This document shows positions 15,062-24,212 of a stretch of 54,436 nucleotides of DNA, piece after piece (the stretch's first letter is position 1; each line of letters begins with the position of its first letter). The notes under the pieces were generated by a model, which saw nothing but the letters and a program-made list of their open reading frames with translations, was not told the origin of the DNA and made no database searches. Origin of the DNA: an uncultured Bacteroidales bacterium. Its GTDB lineage: Bacteria; Bacteroidota; Bacteroidia; Bacteroidales; P3. The DNA lies in assembly GCA_905234665.1 (NCBI GenBank), contig CAJOIV010000026.1, positions 1-54,436 of the forward strand. The letters run 5' to 3'. Position numbers and translations under genes: made by a program.

Positions 15062-17457
15062 TACCCCTGGCCCTGCAGGCACAGCACACCGTCAACGGCT
15101 CCGTAACCGACGCGGCCACAGGCGAGACACTCATCGGCGCCACGATATACGACACCCGAAGCGGCAAGGGCACCGTCACCGACATCAACGGCCGGTACAC
15201 CCTCACCCTCAAGGAGTCCGATGCCGTGCTGCGCATCACCTTTGTGGGCTACGAGGCGCACTTCGACACCCTTCACCTGGGGCGTTCCGCCCGGCGCGAC
15301 TACCGGCTGAAACCCTCCATCCAGCTGCAGGAGGTGGTCATCACGGCCCAGCGCATCAACTCGCGCGAGTCGTCGCAGATGAGTGCCCTCGACATGCCCA
15401 CGGAACAGCTGAAATCAGTACCCGTGCTCTTCGGCGAGGCCGACGTGCTGAAGGCCATCCAGCTGCTGCCGGGCGTACAGTCGGGCAACGAGGGCACGGG
15501 AGGCATGTACGTGCGCGGCGGCGGCCCCGACGAGAACCTCTTCCTGCTCGACGGCATACCTATCTACAACGTCAACCACATGGGCGGATTCTTCTCGGCC
15601 TTCAACGCCGACGCCGTGAAGGCCGTGACCCTCTACAAGGGCAGCTTCCCCGCCCGATTCGGCGGCAGGCTCTCGAGCGTGCTCGACGTGACCACCAACA
15701 ACGGGAACAACAGCGAGTTGCGGGGCAACATGTCTGTGGGCTTCGTCTCGGCCAAACTCTGCCTCGAAGGCCCCGTGGACTTCCACAAGAAGGTTGCCGG
15801 AACCACCTTCTCCCTTTCGGGACGACGCACCTACGCCGACTTCTTCCTGCGTCCCCTGGTGAAACAGTTGGCCACCGAGGCCGACGGCAAGACCAAACTG
15901 ATAGCGGGCTACTACTTCTACGACGTGAACGCCAAGGTGACACACACATTCAACGAGCGCAGCCGCCTGCACGCCACCTTCTACATGGGCAACGACAACG
16001 CCTACGCCCGCGTGCGCACAGAGAGCAGCCTAGCCGAGGACACCTACCTGGAATTCTCCAACGACTGGGGCAACATCGTCGGCGGCCTGCGGTGGAACTA
16101 TGTCATCAACCCCCAACTCTTTATGAATGTGTCGGCCTCGCTCTCGCGCTACAAGAACCACATGAAGGCAGGCATGGAGAAGATTGCCATCCTCGACAAC
16201 GGGCAGGAGCAGGTCTCGACCATGATGATGGACAACTCGTCGGGCATCCGCGACATCACCCTGCGCACCGACTTCTCCTTTATCCCCAACCCCGACCACG
16301 ACATCCAGTTCGGCATCTACGCCACCCACCACCTCTTCCGCCCCAACAGCGACACCATCAGCATCAACTACCTCGACCAGATACAGATGCGCGACAACTT
16401 CCAATTCGACACCTCCCTCTCGCAGCCCGCCATCCCCGCCTGGGAGACGGTGCTCTATGCCGAGGACGACTGGACCATCAACGAGGTCTTCAAAGTGAAC
16501 TACGGTCTTCATTTCAGCACCTTCTTCGTGCAAGGCACCGCCTATCCCTCCCTCCAGCCGCGCCTCTCGGGACGCGCCCTGCTGGGCGACAACCTGTCGG
16601 TGAAGGCGGGATATGCCTATATGACACAGTACATGCACCTCCTGTCGACAACGGGCGTGAGCCTGCCCACCGACCTCTGGGTGCCCGCCACGGCCAAGAT
16701 ATCCCCCATGAATGCCCACCAAGGCGCCCTGGGCGTCTGCTACACCATCCCCGCCGTGGGCGACCTCTCCGTGGAGGGCTACTACAAGGGGATGCACAAC
16801 CTGATAGAATACAAGGACGGCATCTCACCCTTCGACACCCGCGAGAACTGGGAGGACATCGTCTGCATCGGCGACGGATGGACCTACGGCGTGGAGTTCC
16901 TGCTGCAGAGGGACTTCGGCAACTTCACCGGCTGGATGGGCTACACCTGGAGCCGCACCACGCACCTCTTCAACCGCCCGGGCGAAGAACTGAACGGCGG
17001 CAAGCCTTTCCCCGCCAAGTACGACCGCCGCCACGACATCAGCATCGTGCTCTCCTACAAATTCAGCGAGCGGCTCGATGTGAGCGCGACATGGGTGTTC
17101 TCGTCGGGCAACGCCGCCACCCTGGCGCAACAGCAGTACGTGGTGGCCTCCGACAACCCCGACGACTACGACGACCCCGGCAGGGTGACCAACACCATAC
17201 AATACGTCAGCAGCCGCAACAACTTCCGCATGCCCGACTACCACAGGGCCGACATCAGCGTGAACCTGCACCGCACCTTTGCAAAACGCAATATGCGGCG
17301 CACATTGAACTTCAGCGTCTACAACCTCTACAACCGCGCCAACCCCTACATCACCTACGTGTCGAGCCAATACTCCTTCCAGGGCTACCCCAACGCCCTC
17401 GTCCAACTCTCCATATTCCCCATCCTGCCCTCCGTCGCCTACACACTTTATTTCTAA
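15025..17457 (+). CDS. TonB-dependent receptor with carboxypeptidase-like N-terminal domain
   Basis: An 810-residue outer-membrane receptor that imports an unknown ligand using TonB energy. It starts with the signal MSRQLHALLLLLIPLALQAQ, then a carboxypeptidase-regulatory-like beta-sandwich (about 21-105, GSVTDAATGETLIGATI...GYE), a linker LQEVVITAQR, the plug (about 130-240, LLPGVQSGNEG...YVRGGGPDENLFLLDG) and a 22-strand-type barrel ending in an aromatic residue (YTLYF). The start lies 37 bases inside folK, so translation may be coupled. The downstream DUF4249 lipoprotein is the usual partner of this receptor class; together they resemble a two-component uptake unit distinct from SusCD. The substrate cannot be read from the sequence. 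Confidence 0.88.
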   Translation: MSRQLHALLLLLIPLALQAQHTVNGSVTDAATGETLIGATIYDTRSGKGTVTDINGRYTLTLKESDAVLRITFVGYEAHFDTLHLGRSARRDYRLKPSIQLQEVVITAQRINSRESSQMSALDMPTEQLKSVPVLFGEADVLKAIQLLPGVQSGNEGTGGMYVRGGGPDENLFLLDGIPIYNVNHMGGFFSAFNADAVKAVTLYKGSFPARFGGRLSSVLDVTTNNGNNSELRGNMSVGFVSAKLCLEGPVDFHKKVAGTTFSLSGRRTYADFFLRPLVKQLATEADGKTKLIAGYYFYDVNAKVTHTFNERSRLHATFYMGNDNAYARVRTESSLAEDTYLEFSNDWGNIVGGLRWNYVINPQLFMNVSASLSRYKNHMKAGMEKIAILDNGQEQVSTMMMDNSSGIRDITLRTDFSFIPNPDHDIQFGIYATHHLFRPNSDTISINYLDQIQMRDNFQFDTSLSQPAIPAWETVLYAEDDWTINEVFKVNYGLHFSTFFVQGTAYPSLQPRLSGRALLGDNLSVKAGYAYMTQYMHLLSTTGVSLPTDLWVPATAKISPMNAHQGALGVCYTIPAVGDLSVEGYYKGMHNLIEYKDGISPFDTRENWEDIVCIGDGWTYGVEFLLQRDFGNFTGWMGYTWSRTTHLFNRPGEELNGGKPFPAKYDRRHDISIVLSYKFSERLDVSATWVFSSGNAATLAQQQYVVASDNPDDYDDPGRVTNTIQYVSSRNNFRMPDYHRADISVNLHRTFAKRNMRRTLNFSVYNLYNRANPYITYVSSQYSFQGYPNALVQLSIFPILPSVAYTLYF

Positions 17458-17466
17458 TTGAGAATC

Positions 17467-18474
17467 ATGAAACGCGTCATCCTCTTAGTTCTTAGTTCTT
17501 ACCTCTTACTTCTCTTCGCCTCCTGCGAAGAGGTCATCCCCGTCGACCCCACCACCTCGGAGGCCATGCTGGTACTCAACGGCGTGCCCTCGTCGGGACG
17601 GCAGATGTCGGTATTCTTTGCCTACAGCCGCTACTTCCTCGACGAGAGCAACAACCACCCCGTGGAGGGCGCCGTGGTCACGATGGAGGTGAACGGGCAC
17701 TCCTACAGGCCCGACAGCATGGTGCGCTGCAACTACTGGTTCCCCTACACCCTGCAGGACGACGACACGGTGACGGTGCGCGTCGATGTCGGCGGCACCC
17801 TGGTGAGCGCCAAGACCTACGTGCCACGCATGCCGCAGGTGGAGAACCTCATGGCCGTGATAGACACCTCGGGACAGGTGGGCGAGTCGATGGGCCTTGG
17901 GGCCTTCCGCCTGCTGGCCATAGGATTCGACCTGCAGGACTATCCCAACCACGACGACTACTATTGCATCACCGTCGACCAACGCGACAGCGGCACCCAC
18001 TACTGGAACTATTTCAACACCTACGACACCGTCGACACCACCTACCTCACCTACTTCGTGTGCCTCGACAAGAAACTCATCAGTCCCGACGTGGCGGCCA
18101 TCCAGGGCATGGGCGACGCCTTCTTCAACCGCCTGATTTTCGCCGACGACCACATCGAGGGAAAGAACCACCACGTGAGCCTCATGCTCCTGCTGCTGCG
18201 CGACACCACGGAGGTGGAGCCCTTCATCCACGAATACACCCTGCACGTGGAGAGCGTCACCCCCGAGCGCGTGAAATACCTCAAAGACATCGCCACAGCT
18301 ACCAGCCAGCTGCAGATATTCTCGGAACCCGCGCCAGTCTATTCCAACGTCGACGGGGCCCTGGGCATCTTCGCGGGCAACGCACGCAGGACCTACCCCC
18401 TCGCCCCCGACACCCTCGCAGCCACTAGTACTACTAGAAGAACTATTTCAACTAGAAAACCCTTCCACCCATGA
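17467..18474 (+). CDS. DUF4249-family lipoprotein
   Basis: A 335-residue surface or periplasmic lipoprotein paired with the preceding TonB receptor. I place the start at the ATG at 17467 (MKRVILL...LFASCEE, lipobox FASC); an in-frame TTG nine bases earlier is possible. The first part has the pattern of DUF4249: a short beta-strand block VPVDPTTSEAMLVLNGVPS-like, an ornamented Ig-like domain with YRPDS, and a later DYYCITV strand. Two oddities stand out. The signal-peptide core is encoded by a TTAGTTCTTAGTTCTTA-type repeat, and the C-terminus (ATSTTRRTISTRKPFHP) is encoded by an ACTAGTACTACTAG-type repeat, so the natural tail may have been altered. The stop overlaps the next start as ATGA. Confidence 0.75.
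   Translation: MKRVILLVLSSYLLLLFASCEEVIPVDPTTSEAMLVLNGVPSSGRQMSVFFAYSRYFLDESNNHPVEGAVVTMEVNGHSYRPDSMVRCNYWFPYTLQDDDTVTVRVDVGGTLVSAKTYVPRMPQVENLMAVIDTSGQVGESMGLGAFRLLAIGFDLQDYPNHDDYYCITVDQRDSGTHYWNYFNTYDTVDTTYLTYFVCLDKKLISPDVAAIQGMGDAFFNRLIFADDHIEGKNHHVSLMLLLLRDTTEVEPFIHEYTLHVESVTPERVKYLKDIATATSQLQIFSEPAPVYSNVDGALGIFAGNARRTYPLAPDTLAATSTTRRTISTRKPFHP
17483..17512 (+). repeat. CTTAGTTCTTAGTTCTTAC simple repeat in a signal peptide
   Basis: About 30 bases of (TTAGTTC)n-like repeat lie in frame and encode part of the hydrophobic core of the DUF4249 lipoprotein signal peptide (LVLSSYLLLL). Confidence 0.6.
18424..18460 (+). repeat. ACTAGTACTACTAG-type repeat at the end of the DUF4249 gene
   Basis: Repeated CTAGTA/CTAGAA units supply most of the last 17 residues of the DUF4249 lipoprotein and give a Thr/Arg/Ser tail unlike the acidic, aromatic body of the protein. 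Confidence 0.5.
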
Positions 18475-18977
18475 GAATCTACCTCGTCGGATATATGTAC
18501 AGCGGGAAGAGCACCGTGGGGCGACAGCTGGCGAAGGCTCTGGGACTGAGGTTTATCGACACCGACAACCTCTTCGAGGAACGCTACCACACCACCATCC
18601 CCCTCTTCTTTCACCGCTACGACGAGGCCGCCTTCCGACTGCTGGAGCAACAGGTCCTCCACGCCACGGCCGATATGGACAATGTGGTGGTGGCCACCGG
18701 CGGAGGCACGCCATGCTATGCCGACAATATGGACTGGATTAACCTGCACGGCGTGAGCGTACACCTCGACGCCTCGCTGACCTGCCTGCTGGAACGCGCC
18801 AGCCGGTCGCGCCACTCACGCCCCCTGCTGGCCGAGATGAATGCCGAAGAACGCGAGGCCTTCATGCGCCGACAGCTGGAGGAGAGGATGCCCGTATACA
18901 CCCGCGCCCTTTTCCGACTCGCGGCAGAAAACCCAGATATCCAAACCTTTGCGCAGCAGCTCGCCGCGAGAAGGTAA
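18471..18977 (+). CDS. aroK: Shikimate kinase
   Basis: Phosphorylates shikimate with ATP in the chorismate pathway. The 168-residue protein has a P-loop GYMYSGKSTVG (residues 7-17; the usual form is GxxGxGKS/T, here with Tyr in place of the middle Gly), the shikimate-binding FIDTDNLFEE, the Walker B-like ATGGGTPC, and RSRHSRPLL in the lid. The length is typical. The start overlaps the DUF4249 stop as ATGA, so translation is coupled to a surface-uptake gene. The two are unrelated in function, and this looks like an operon of convenience. Confidence 0.92.
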   Translation: MRIYLVGYMYSGKSTVGRQLAKALGLRFIDTDNLFEERYHTTIPLFFHRYDEAAFRLLEQQVLHATADMDNVVVATGGGTPCYADNMDWINLHGVSVHLDASLTCLLERASRSRHSRPLLAEMNAEEREAFMRRQLEERMPVYTRALFRLAAENPDIQTFAQQLAARR

Positions 18978-19028
18978 AACGTAACAAAAACGTAACAATC
19001 GGCAAGACGATATGTGGAGAAAAGGCTG

Positions 19029-19036
19029 TATCTTTG
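19029..19036 (+). promoter_or_regulatory. Promoter -7 box of the Na/Pi cotransporter gene
   Basis: TATCTTTG followed by GC fits TAnnTTTG and lies 27 bases before the ATG at 19063. No convincing -33 box was seen at 19-21 bases. Confidence 0.45.
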
Positions 19037-19062
19037 CAGCCGGAAAAGAACAGTAAACACCT

Positions 19063-20796
19063 ATGGAATTCTTAGACATCCTCCTTATCCTCTTGAAGTT
19101 GGCCGGTGCTCTGGCCGTGTTCCTCTTCGCCATGAAACTGATGAGCGAAGGCCTTCAGAAGTTCGCCGGCAGCAAACTGCGCCACATCCTCACCAAGATT
19201 ACGGGCAAGCCCATCAGCGGCATTCTGGCGGGCACCAGCGTCACCGCCATCATCCAGAGTTCGACGGCCACCACAGTGATGACCGTGGGCTTCGCCGGGG
19301 CCGGACTGCTGACGCTGGCAGGAGCCATCGCCGTGGTGATGGGTGCCAATATCGGCACCACCGTCACCGCATGGATCATCACCCTGTTCGGCCTCGGCGG
19401 CGGCAGCACAGAGGACAAGGTGCCCCTGATGCCCATGGTCATTGGCGCCATCAGCCTATTCTTTATCTTCAGCAATAAGAACAAGATGCAATATCTGGGA
19501 CAGACCATCATCGGCCTTGCCCTCCTTATCCTCGGACTGGGACTTATGGGCGACTCGGTACCGCCACTCAACGAAGACGTGGCCCACACCATCGCCTCCT
19601 GGGGCCAATGGGGCTACTGGTCCATCCTGCTCTTCATCGTGGTGGGCGCCATCCTCTGTATCATCCTGCAGACCTCGTCGGCCATGACAGCAGTCATCCT
19701 GCTGATGGCCAGCCAGCACTGGATTGACTTCCCCACCTCTATGGCACTGGTAATCGGACAGAACCTCGGCACCACGCTGACGGCACAGGTGGTGGCCATG
19801 ACTACGGGAACCACCGGCAAGCGCACCGCCCGTGCCCACCTGGTGTTCAACGTAGTGGGCGCCCTCATCTTCATCATCCCCTTCTACCCCATCTGCGACG
19901 GCGTCATGTTCATCAGCGAGAAACTGGACAAGGTGATACCCAGCATCCCGCTCATCCCGTTGGCTATCACCGTATTCCACACCCTCTTCAATGTAGTCAC
20001 CACCGTCATCCTAGCCTTCTTCATCCCACAGATAGAGAAGATTGTCACATGGATGGTGCCCGAGAAGAAGGAAGATGGCGAAGAGGAGTTCCGCCTCAAC
20101 TACATTTCGCCCAACATCGTATCCACCGCCGAGCTCAACCTGCAGAGCGCCAAGAGCGAGATTGAGGAGTTCAGCAAACGCGTGCTGCGCATGTACACCT
20201 TCCTGCCTGGCCTGCGCACCGCCAAGGACGACGAGGAGTTCGACGCCATCATGGAACGCATCGAGAAATACGAGGGCATCACCGACCGCATGGAGATGGA
20301 GATATCCAACTTCCTCACCAAGGTGGGCTCGGGCGACATCAGCGCCCACGCCTCGCAGCGTGTCACCACGATGATGCGCATCATCGACAACCTCGAGAGC
20401 ATCGGCGACGCCATCTTCCAAATTGCCATGACGCGCCGCAGCAAACGCGAGGACGCCGTCCACTTCGACGATGGACTCAACGAGAACCTGCAACACATGA
20501 CCGACCTCGTGCAGAAAGCCCTCGACGTGATGGACGCCAACCTGCACGACTACGACCACTGCGACCTCGCAGCCGCCTATAAGGCCGAGGAGGATATCAA
20601 CCACTACCGCGACTTGCTGCGTGCCCGCCACCTCGACGCCCTCAAACTGGGTGTCTACAACTTCGGCATCGGCAACGCCTACAGCAGCCTCTACGCCCTC
20701 TACGAGAAACTGGGCGACTATATCATCAACGTCTCGGAGGCCATCGACAACAGCGTCAAGGCCGCCGAAACCCTCGGCACACAGGACAAAGCCTAA
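19063..20796 (+). CDS. Na+/phosphate cotransporter (NptA/PhoU-domain type)
   Basis: An inner-membrane sodium-coupled phosphate transporter of 577 residues. The N-terminal half has about nine membrane segments and the two inverted Na/Pi repeats, each marked by a QSS-type motif: GTSVTAIIQSSTATT (about 58-72) and IILQTSSAMTAVIL (about 200). The C-terminal 230 residues (from about 345) are hydrophilic, helical and PhoU-like, and probably regulate transport. The gene has its own promoter and is followed after 38 bases by purM. Confidence 0.9.
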   Translation: MEFLDILLILLKLAGALAVFLFAMKLMSEGLQKFAGSKLRHILTKITGKPISGILAGTSVTAIIQSSTATTVMTVGFAGAGLLTLAGAIAVVMGANIGTTVTAWIITLFGLGGGSTEDKVPLMPMVIGAISLFFIFSNKNKMQYLGQTIIGLALLILGLGLMGDSVPPLNEDVAHTIASWGQWGYWSILLFIVVGAILCIILQTSSAMTAVILLMASQHWIDFPTSMALVIGQNLGTTLTAQVVAMTTGTTGKRTARAHLVFNVVGALIFIIPFYPICDGVMFISEKLDKVIPSIPLIPLAITVFHTLFNVVTTVILAFFIPQIEKIVTWMVPEKKEDGEEEFRLNYISPNIVSTAELNLQSAKSEIEEFSKRVLRMYTFLPGLRTAKDDEEFDAIMERIEKYEGITDRMEMEISNFLTKVGSGDISAHASQRVTTMMRIIDNLESIGDAIFQIAMTRRSKREDAVHFDDGLNENLQHMTDLVQKALDVMDANLHDYDHCDLAAAYKAEEDINHYRDLLRARHLDALKLGVYNFGIGNAYSSLYALYEKLGDYIINVSEAIDNSVKAAETLGTQDKA

Positions 20797-20834
20797 CCCT
20801 GAACACCAAAACCTGAACATCAAACCTAAAAACC

Positions 20835-22007
20835 ATGGATACCCTCAAATACAATCTGCGCGGCGTGTCGGCCTCGAAGGAGGACGTGCACAACGCCATC
20901 AAGAACATCGACAAAGGACTGTTCCCGAAGGCCTTCTGCAAGATAATCCCCGACTACGTGGGCGGCGATGCCGACTACTGCAACATCATGCACGCCGACG
21001 GCGCAGGCACCAAATCGTCGCTGGCCTATCTCTACTGGAAAGAGACGGGCGACATGAGCGTGTGGAAAGGTATCGCCATCGACGCTGTGGTGATGAACCT
21101 CGACGACCTCCTCTGCGTCGGCGCGGTGGACAATATCCTCCTCTCCTCCACCATCGGCAGGAACAAGAACCTGGTGCCCGGCGAAGTCATCAGCGCCATC
21201 ATCAACGGCACCGAGGAGTTTCTCCAGCAGATGCGCGACCTCGGCATAGGCATCTACCTCACCGGCGGCGAGACCGCCGACGTGGGCGACCTGGTGCGCA
21301 CGGTCATCGTTGACTCGACTGTGACGGCCCGCATGCGCCGCGCCGACGTGGTGGACAACGCCCATATCAAGGCCGGGAACGTCATCGTGGGTCTCGCCTC
21401 CTTTGGCCAGGCCAAATACGAGACGGAATACAACGGCGGCATGGGCAGCAACGGCCTCACCTCGGCACGCCACGACGTGTTTGCCAAGTACTACGCCGAG
21501 CACTACCCCATGAGCTATGACAACAACCTACCCCGCGAGGTGGTCTATTGCGGCAGCCGCCGCCTCACCGACCCCACCGAGGTGCCCGGCGTCGACGCCG
21601 GCAAGATGGTTCTCTCCCCCACCCGCACCTACGCCCCCATCATCCGCCGCGTGCTGGATGAGTACCGCTCCAAAATCGACGGCATGATACACTGCAGTGG
21701 CGGCGCACAGACCAAGGTGCTGCACTTCATCGACGACCTGCATGTGGTGAAGGACAACCTCTTCCCCGTGCCTCCCCTGTTCCGCATGATTCACGACGAA
21801 AGCGGCACCGACTGGCAGGAGATGTACAAGGTCTTCAATATGGGCCACCGTATGGAGGTCTACACCGACGAGCAGACCGCCGAGGGCGTCATGCAGATAG
21901 CCCGCGAGATGGGCGTGGAAGCCCGTATCATCGGCCACGTGGAACCACACAACGGCAAGCAAGTCACCGTCACCACCGAGAACGGCACCTTCGTCTACAA
22001 CAATTAA
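20835..22007 (+). CDS. purM: Phosphoribosylformylglycinamidine cyclo-ligase (AIR synthase)
   Basis: Closes the imidazole ring of the purine precursor AIR using ATP. The 390-residue protein has the PurM signatures HADGAGTKSSLAYLYW, AVVMNLDDLLCVGA, LTGGETADVGDLVRT, GLASFGQAKYETEYNGGMGSNGLT-type glycine loop, MIHCSGGAQTKVLHF and FNMGHRMEVY. It is longer than the roughly 345-residue proteobacterial form, as is usual in Bacteroidetes. The short spacer before it is itself a CTGAACA(C/T)CAAA repeat. Confidence 0.92.
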   Translation: MDTLKYNLRGVSASKEDVHNAIKNIDKGLFPKAFCKIIPDYVGGDADYCNIMHADGAGTKSSLAYLYWKETGDMSVWKGIAIDAVVMNLDDLLCVGAVDNILLSSTIGRNKNLVPGEVISAIINGTEEFLQQMRDLGIGIYLTGGETADVGDLVRTVIVDSTVTARMRRADVVDNAHIKAGNVIVGLASFGQAKYETEYNGGMGSNGLTSARHDVFAKYYAEHYPMSYDNNLPREVVYCGSRRLTDPTEVPGVDAGKMVLSPTRTYAPIIRRVLDEYRSKIDGMIHCSGGAQTKVLHFIDDLHVVKDNLFPVPPLFRMIHDESGTDWQEMYKVFNMGHRMEVYTDEQTAEGVMQIAREMGVEARIIGHVEPHNGKQVTVTTENGTFVYNN

Positions 22008-22010
22008 CCC

Positions 22011-22048
22011 ACTCACACATTAACACATTCAAGCATTCAAACATTCCC
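22011..22048 (+). repeat. ACACATTC simple repeat upstream of the HIT gene
   Basis: An ACTCACACATTAACACATTCAAGCATTCAAACATTC-type tract fills the gap between purM and the HIT start codon. It matches the repeat inside pepP (complement of 11985-12023) in unit and order (ACTCACACATT...ACACATTCA). Confidence 0.6.
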
Positions 22049-22051
22049 ACC

Positions 22052-22444
22052 ATGGCATCCATTTTCTCAAAGATTGTGGCAGGCGAAATCCCCTGCTACA
22101 AAGTGGCAGAGACCGACAACTGCCTTGCATTCCTCGACATCAACCCCGTGCAGAAGGGACATGTGCTCTGCATACCCAAGAAAGAGGTTGACTATATCTT
22201 CGACATGGACAGTGAGGCCTACGCCGAACTGACCCAGTTTGCCCGCCGCGTGGCCCTGGGCATCAAGAAGGTAGTCCCCTGCCGTAAGGTAGGCGTGGCC
22301 GTGATAGGCCTCGACGTGCCGCACACCCACATCCACCTCATCCCCCTGCAGGAGGTCCACGACCTGGATTTCCGCCACCATGTGGAGATGAAGCCCGAGG
22401 AGCTGCAGGCCATCGCAGCACAGATAGCTGCCGCCATCCGCTAA
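22052..22444 (+). CDS. HIT-family nucleotide hydrolase
   Basis: A 130-residue member of the histidine-triad superfamily (Hint-like), which hydrolyses nucleoside phosphoramidates or adenylates in the cytoplasm. The N-terminal IFSKIVAGEIPCYKV and the triad HTHIHLIPL (about residues 91-99) are diagnostic. The length is typical. The true substrate is unknown. It is the last gene of this plus-strand run and is followed by a bidirectional terminator. Confidence 0.92.
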   Translation: MASIFSKIVAGEIPCYKVAETDNCLAFLDINPVQKGHVLCIPKKEVDYIFDMDSEAYAELTQFARRVALGIKKVVPCRKVGVAVIGLDVPHTHIHLIPLQEVHDLDFRHHVEMKPEELQAIAAQIAAAIR

Positions 22445-22467
22445 CAGAAACGCCCCATAGAGACGAA

Positions 22468-22508
22468 AAGTCCGGCGCCGTGGACCACGGTGCCGGACTT
22501 TGTCTTTA
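22468..22508. terminator. Bidirectional terminator between the HIT gene and greA
   Basis: A 16-bp near-perfect stem (22468-22483 with 22485-22500, one G-T mismatch) is followed by TTGTCTTTAT on the plus strand and TTTTCGTCTC on the minus strand. It can stop transcription from both convergent genes. Confidence 0.75.
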
Positions 22509-22533
22509 TCGCGCCAGAGAGGCGGGAAACGGG

Positions 22534-23007
22534 CTATCTCTCGACCGAGATTATCTCGAAGTTCATCTTGCCGGCAGGCACAACGACATCGACCACGTCG
22601 CCTGCGCGGCGGCCAAGGAAGGCCTGTGCGAAAGGCGAGGTGACTGAGATTTTGCCCTCCTTGAGGTTGGCCTCGCTTTCAGGGACGATGGTGTATGTCT
22701 GACGGGCGTTGTTCTTGGTGTTGCGGATGGCAATCCTCGAGAGGAGGAGCACTTTGGAGGTGTCGATTTTCGACTCGTCGAGCAGGCGGGCGTTGGCGAC
22801 GAGAGCCTGGAGCTTGGAGATACGCGCTTCAAGATGCCCCTGGGCCTCCTTGGCGGCGTCGTACTCTGCGTTCTCGGAGAGGTCGCCTTTGTCGCGCGCC
22901 TCGGCGATTGCCGCGGCCGCTGCGGGACGTTCGATGGCGATGAGGTGGTGGAGCTCGTCTTTCAGCTTCTGGAGTCCCTCTTCGCTGTAGTATTTAATAT
23001 CTGCCAT
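22534..23007 (-). CDS. greA: Transcription elongation factor GreA
   Basis: Rescues backtracked RNA polymerase by stimulating transcript cleavage. The 157-residue protein has the N-terminal coiled coil (about 1-75), with the acidic tip DKGDLSENAEYDAAKEAQ, and the C-terminal FKBP-like domain ending in VVDVVVPAGKMNFEIISV. Length and motifs are standard. It lies downstream of the PorV-like gene but beyond that gene's terminator, so it probably has its own promoter. Confidence 0.95.
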   Translation of the reverse strand: MADIKYYSEEGLQKLKDELHHLIAIERPAAAAAIAEARDKGDLSENAEYDAAKEAQGHLEARISKLQALVANARLLDESKIDTSKVLLLSRIAIRNTKNNARQTYTIVPESEANLKEGKISVTSPFAQAFLGRRAGDVVDVVVPAGKMNFEIISVER

Positions 23008-23042
23008 ATTCTATAGGGTTTTAGTAGGTGAATGTTCTGCAT

Positions 23043-23083
23043 CTAAAAATTAGGAAAGGCTCTCTTGCAAGCCTTTCCTAATT
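23043..23083 (-). terminator. Strong terminator after the PorV-like gene
   Basis: A perfect 13-bp stem (23048-23060 with 23071-23083) with a 10-base loop, followed on the minus strand by TTTTTAGATG. It closes the secDF-TonB-T9SS operon. Confidence 0.85.
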
Positions 23084-23104
23084 GTGCTTCGTGTGCTGCA
23101 GGTC

Positions 23105-24181
23105 TTAGAATCGGAAACTGGCACCAATCGAGTGGGTACCCTTGAGGGGGGACGCCATACGATAGGAGTAATCGATGGAAAGACCCATGTTGCTCTCTTC
23201 GTCCTTCTTGTTCAGGGGAATGTCGACCGAGCCGCCGGCGCAGAAACCTGTGTTGGCGGTGGTGCGGTCGGTATCGCTGAAGATGTTCTTCTGCCAGACA
23301 TATCCGCAACGGAGGGAGAAGATGTCGAACATGCTGTACTCCATACCGAGGGTGATATTGTCCTTGAGGAAGGCATTGGAGGTGAAGGCACCGGCAATGG
23401 TGAGGCGCTGCTGCCAAGTCTCAAACAGGAAGTCGTAGGAGAGACCGATGTTGAGGCAGGTGGGAAGCTCCATCTCGCCCGAACGATACTCGGCAGTCAT
23501 GTTGTTGCCGGCATTGTTGACGAAGGTGAAGGACATACCCGTGCCTTCGAAACTCATGGCAGGGCCCCAGTTCTTGAGGCTGATACCGAACTTGAGCTCG
23601 TCATTGGCACCTGTCACGTACTGGATACCTGCGTCGACAGAGAAACCTGTACCGGTGATGTTGTCGGTAGACTCGCTAATGACCTTGATATTCACACCAC
23701 CATGGATGGTGTTGGTGAAAGAGTGGGCATAAGCCACATTGATGTTCATCAGCGTCGGCGAGAAAGATCCGTTGTTCGGTTCGGGGCTGCCTTCCTTGGT
23801 GATGGGGATATCGCCAAAGGAGAAACTATTGAGGCTGACGCCGAGGACGCCCTGCTCCGAGATGCGGACACCCAGGGCCAGAGCGTTGATGCTACCGCCG
23901 CTGTTGAGGCCCGTCTTGCCGCCATAGAGGAAAGTATTGGTGTAGTTGAAACCGACTCCCTGGAGGAAGCAGAGACCGGCGATGTTGGAATAGAAGGACT
24001 CCAGGCCGCGCACATTGGCGACACTGACACTTCCCCAACCGGTGCTGCGTGCCCACGGGTTGATGAGCAACTCGGTGGCACCGGCAGTACCTCTACGGTT
24101 ATCGTTACCAGCCCAAGCCGACTGGGTGGCAAGCAACGCCACGAGGGCTACTACTGTGAATATTCTGAATATCTTTTTCAT
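23105..24181 (-). CDS. PorV/PorQ-family outer-membrane protein
   Basis: A 358-residue beta-barrel of the PorV/PorQ (FadL-like) family. The signal is MKKIFRIFTVVALVALLATQSAWA. The family signature GTAGATELLINPWARSTGWG...VANVRGLESFYSNIAGL follows directly. The rest alternates in amphipathic strands and ends in SFRF, an aromatic barrel terminus. PorV-type proteins shuttle cargo from the T9SS translocon to the attachment complex, and PorQ-type proteins are general T9SS partners. The neighbour upstream has a C-terminal sorting-type domain, so this protein may serve that cargo. It could be a cargo-specific paralogue instead of the main PorV. Confidence 0.82.
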   Translation of the reverse strand: MKKIFRIFTVVALVALLATQSAWAGNDNRRGTAGATELLINPWARSTGWGSVSVANVRGLESFYSNIAGLCFLQGVGFNYTNTFLYGGKTGLNSGGSINALALGVRISEQGVLGVSLNSFSFGDIPITKEGSPEPNNGSFSPTLMNINVAYAHSFTNTIHGGVNIKVISESTDNITGTGFSVDAGIQYVTGANDELKFGISLKNWGPAMSFEGTGMSFTFVNNAGNNMTAEYRSGEMELPTCLNIGLSYDFLFETWQQRLTIAGAFTSNAFLKDNITLGMEYSMFDIFSLRCGYVWQKNIFSDTDRTTANTGFCAGGSVDIPLNKKDEESNMGLSIDYSYRMASPLKGTHSIGASFRF

Positions 24182-24212
24182 TTCTGACAGTATATATGGT
24201 TTACAACAATGG

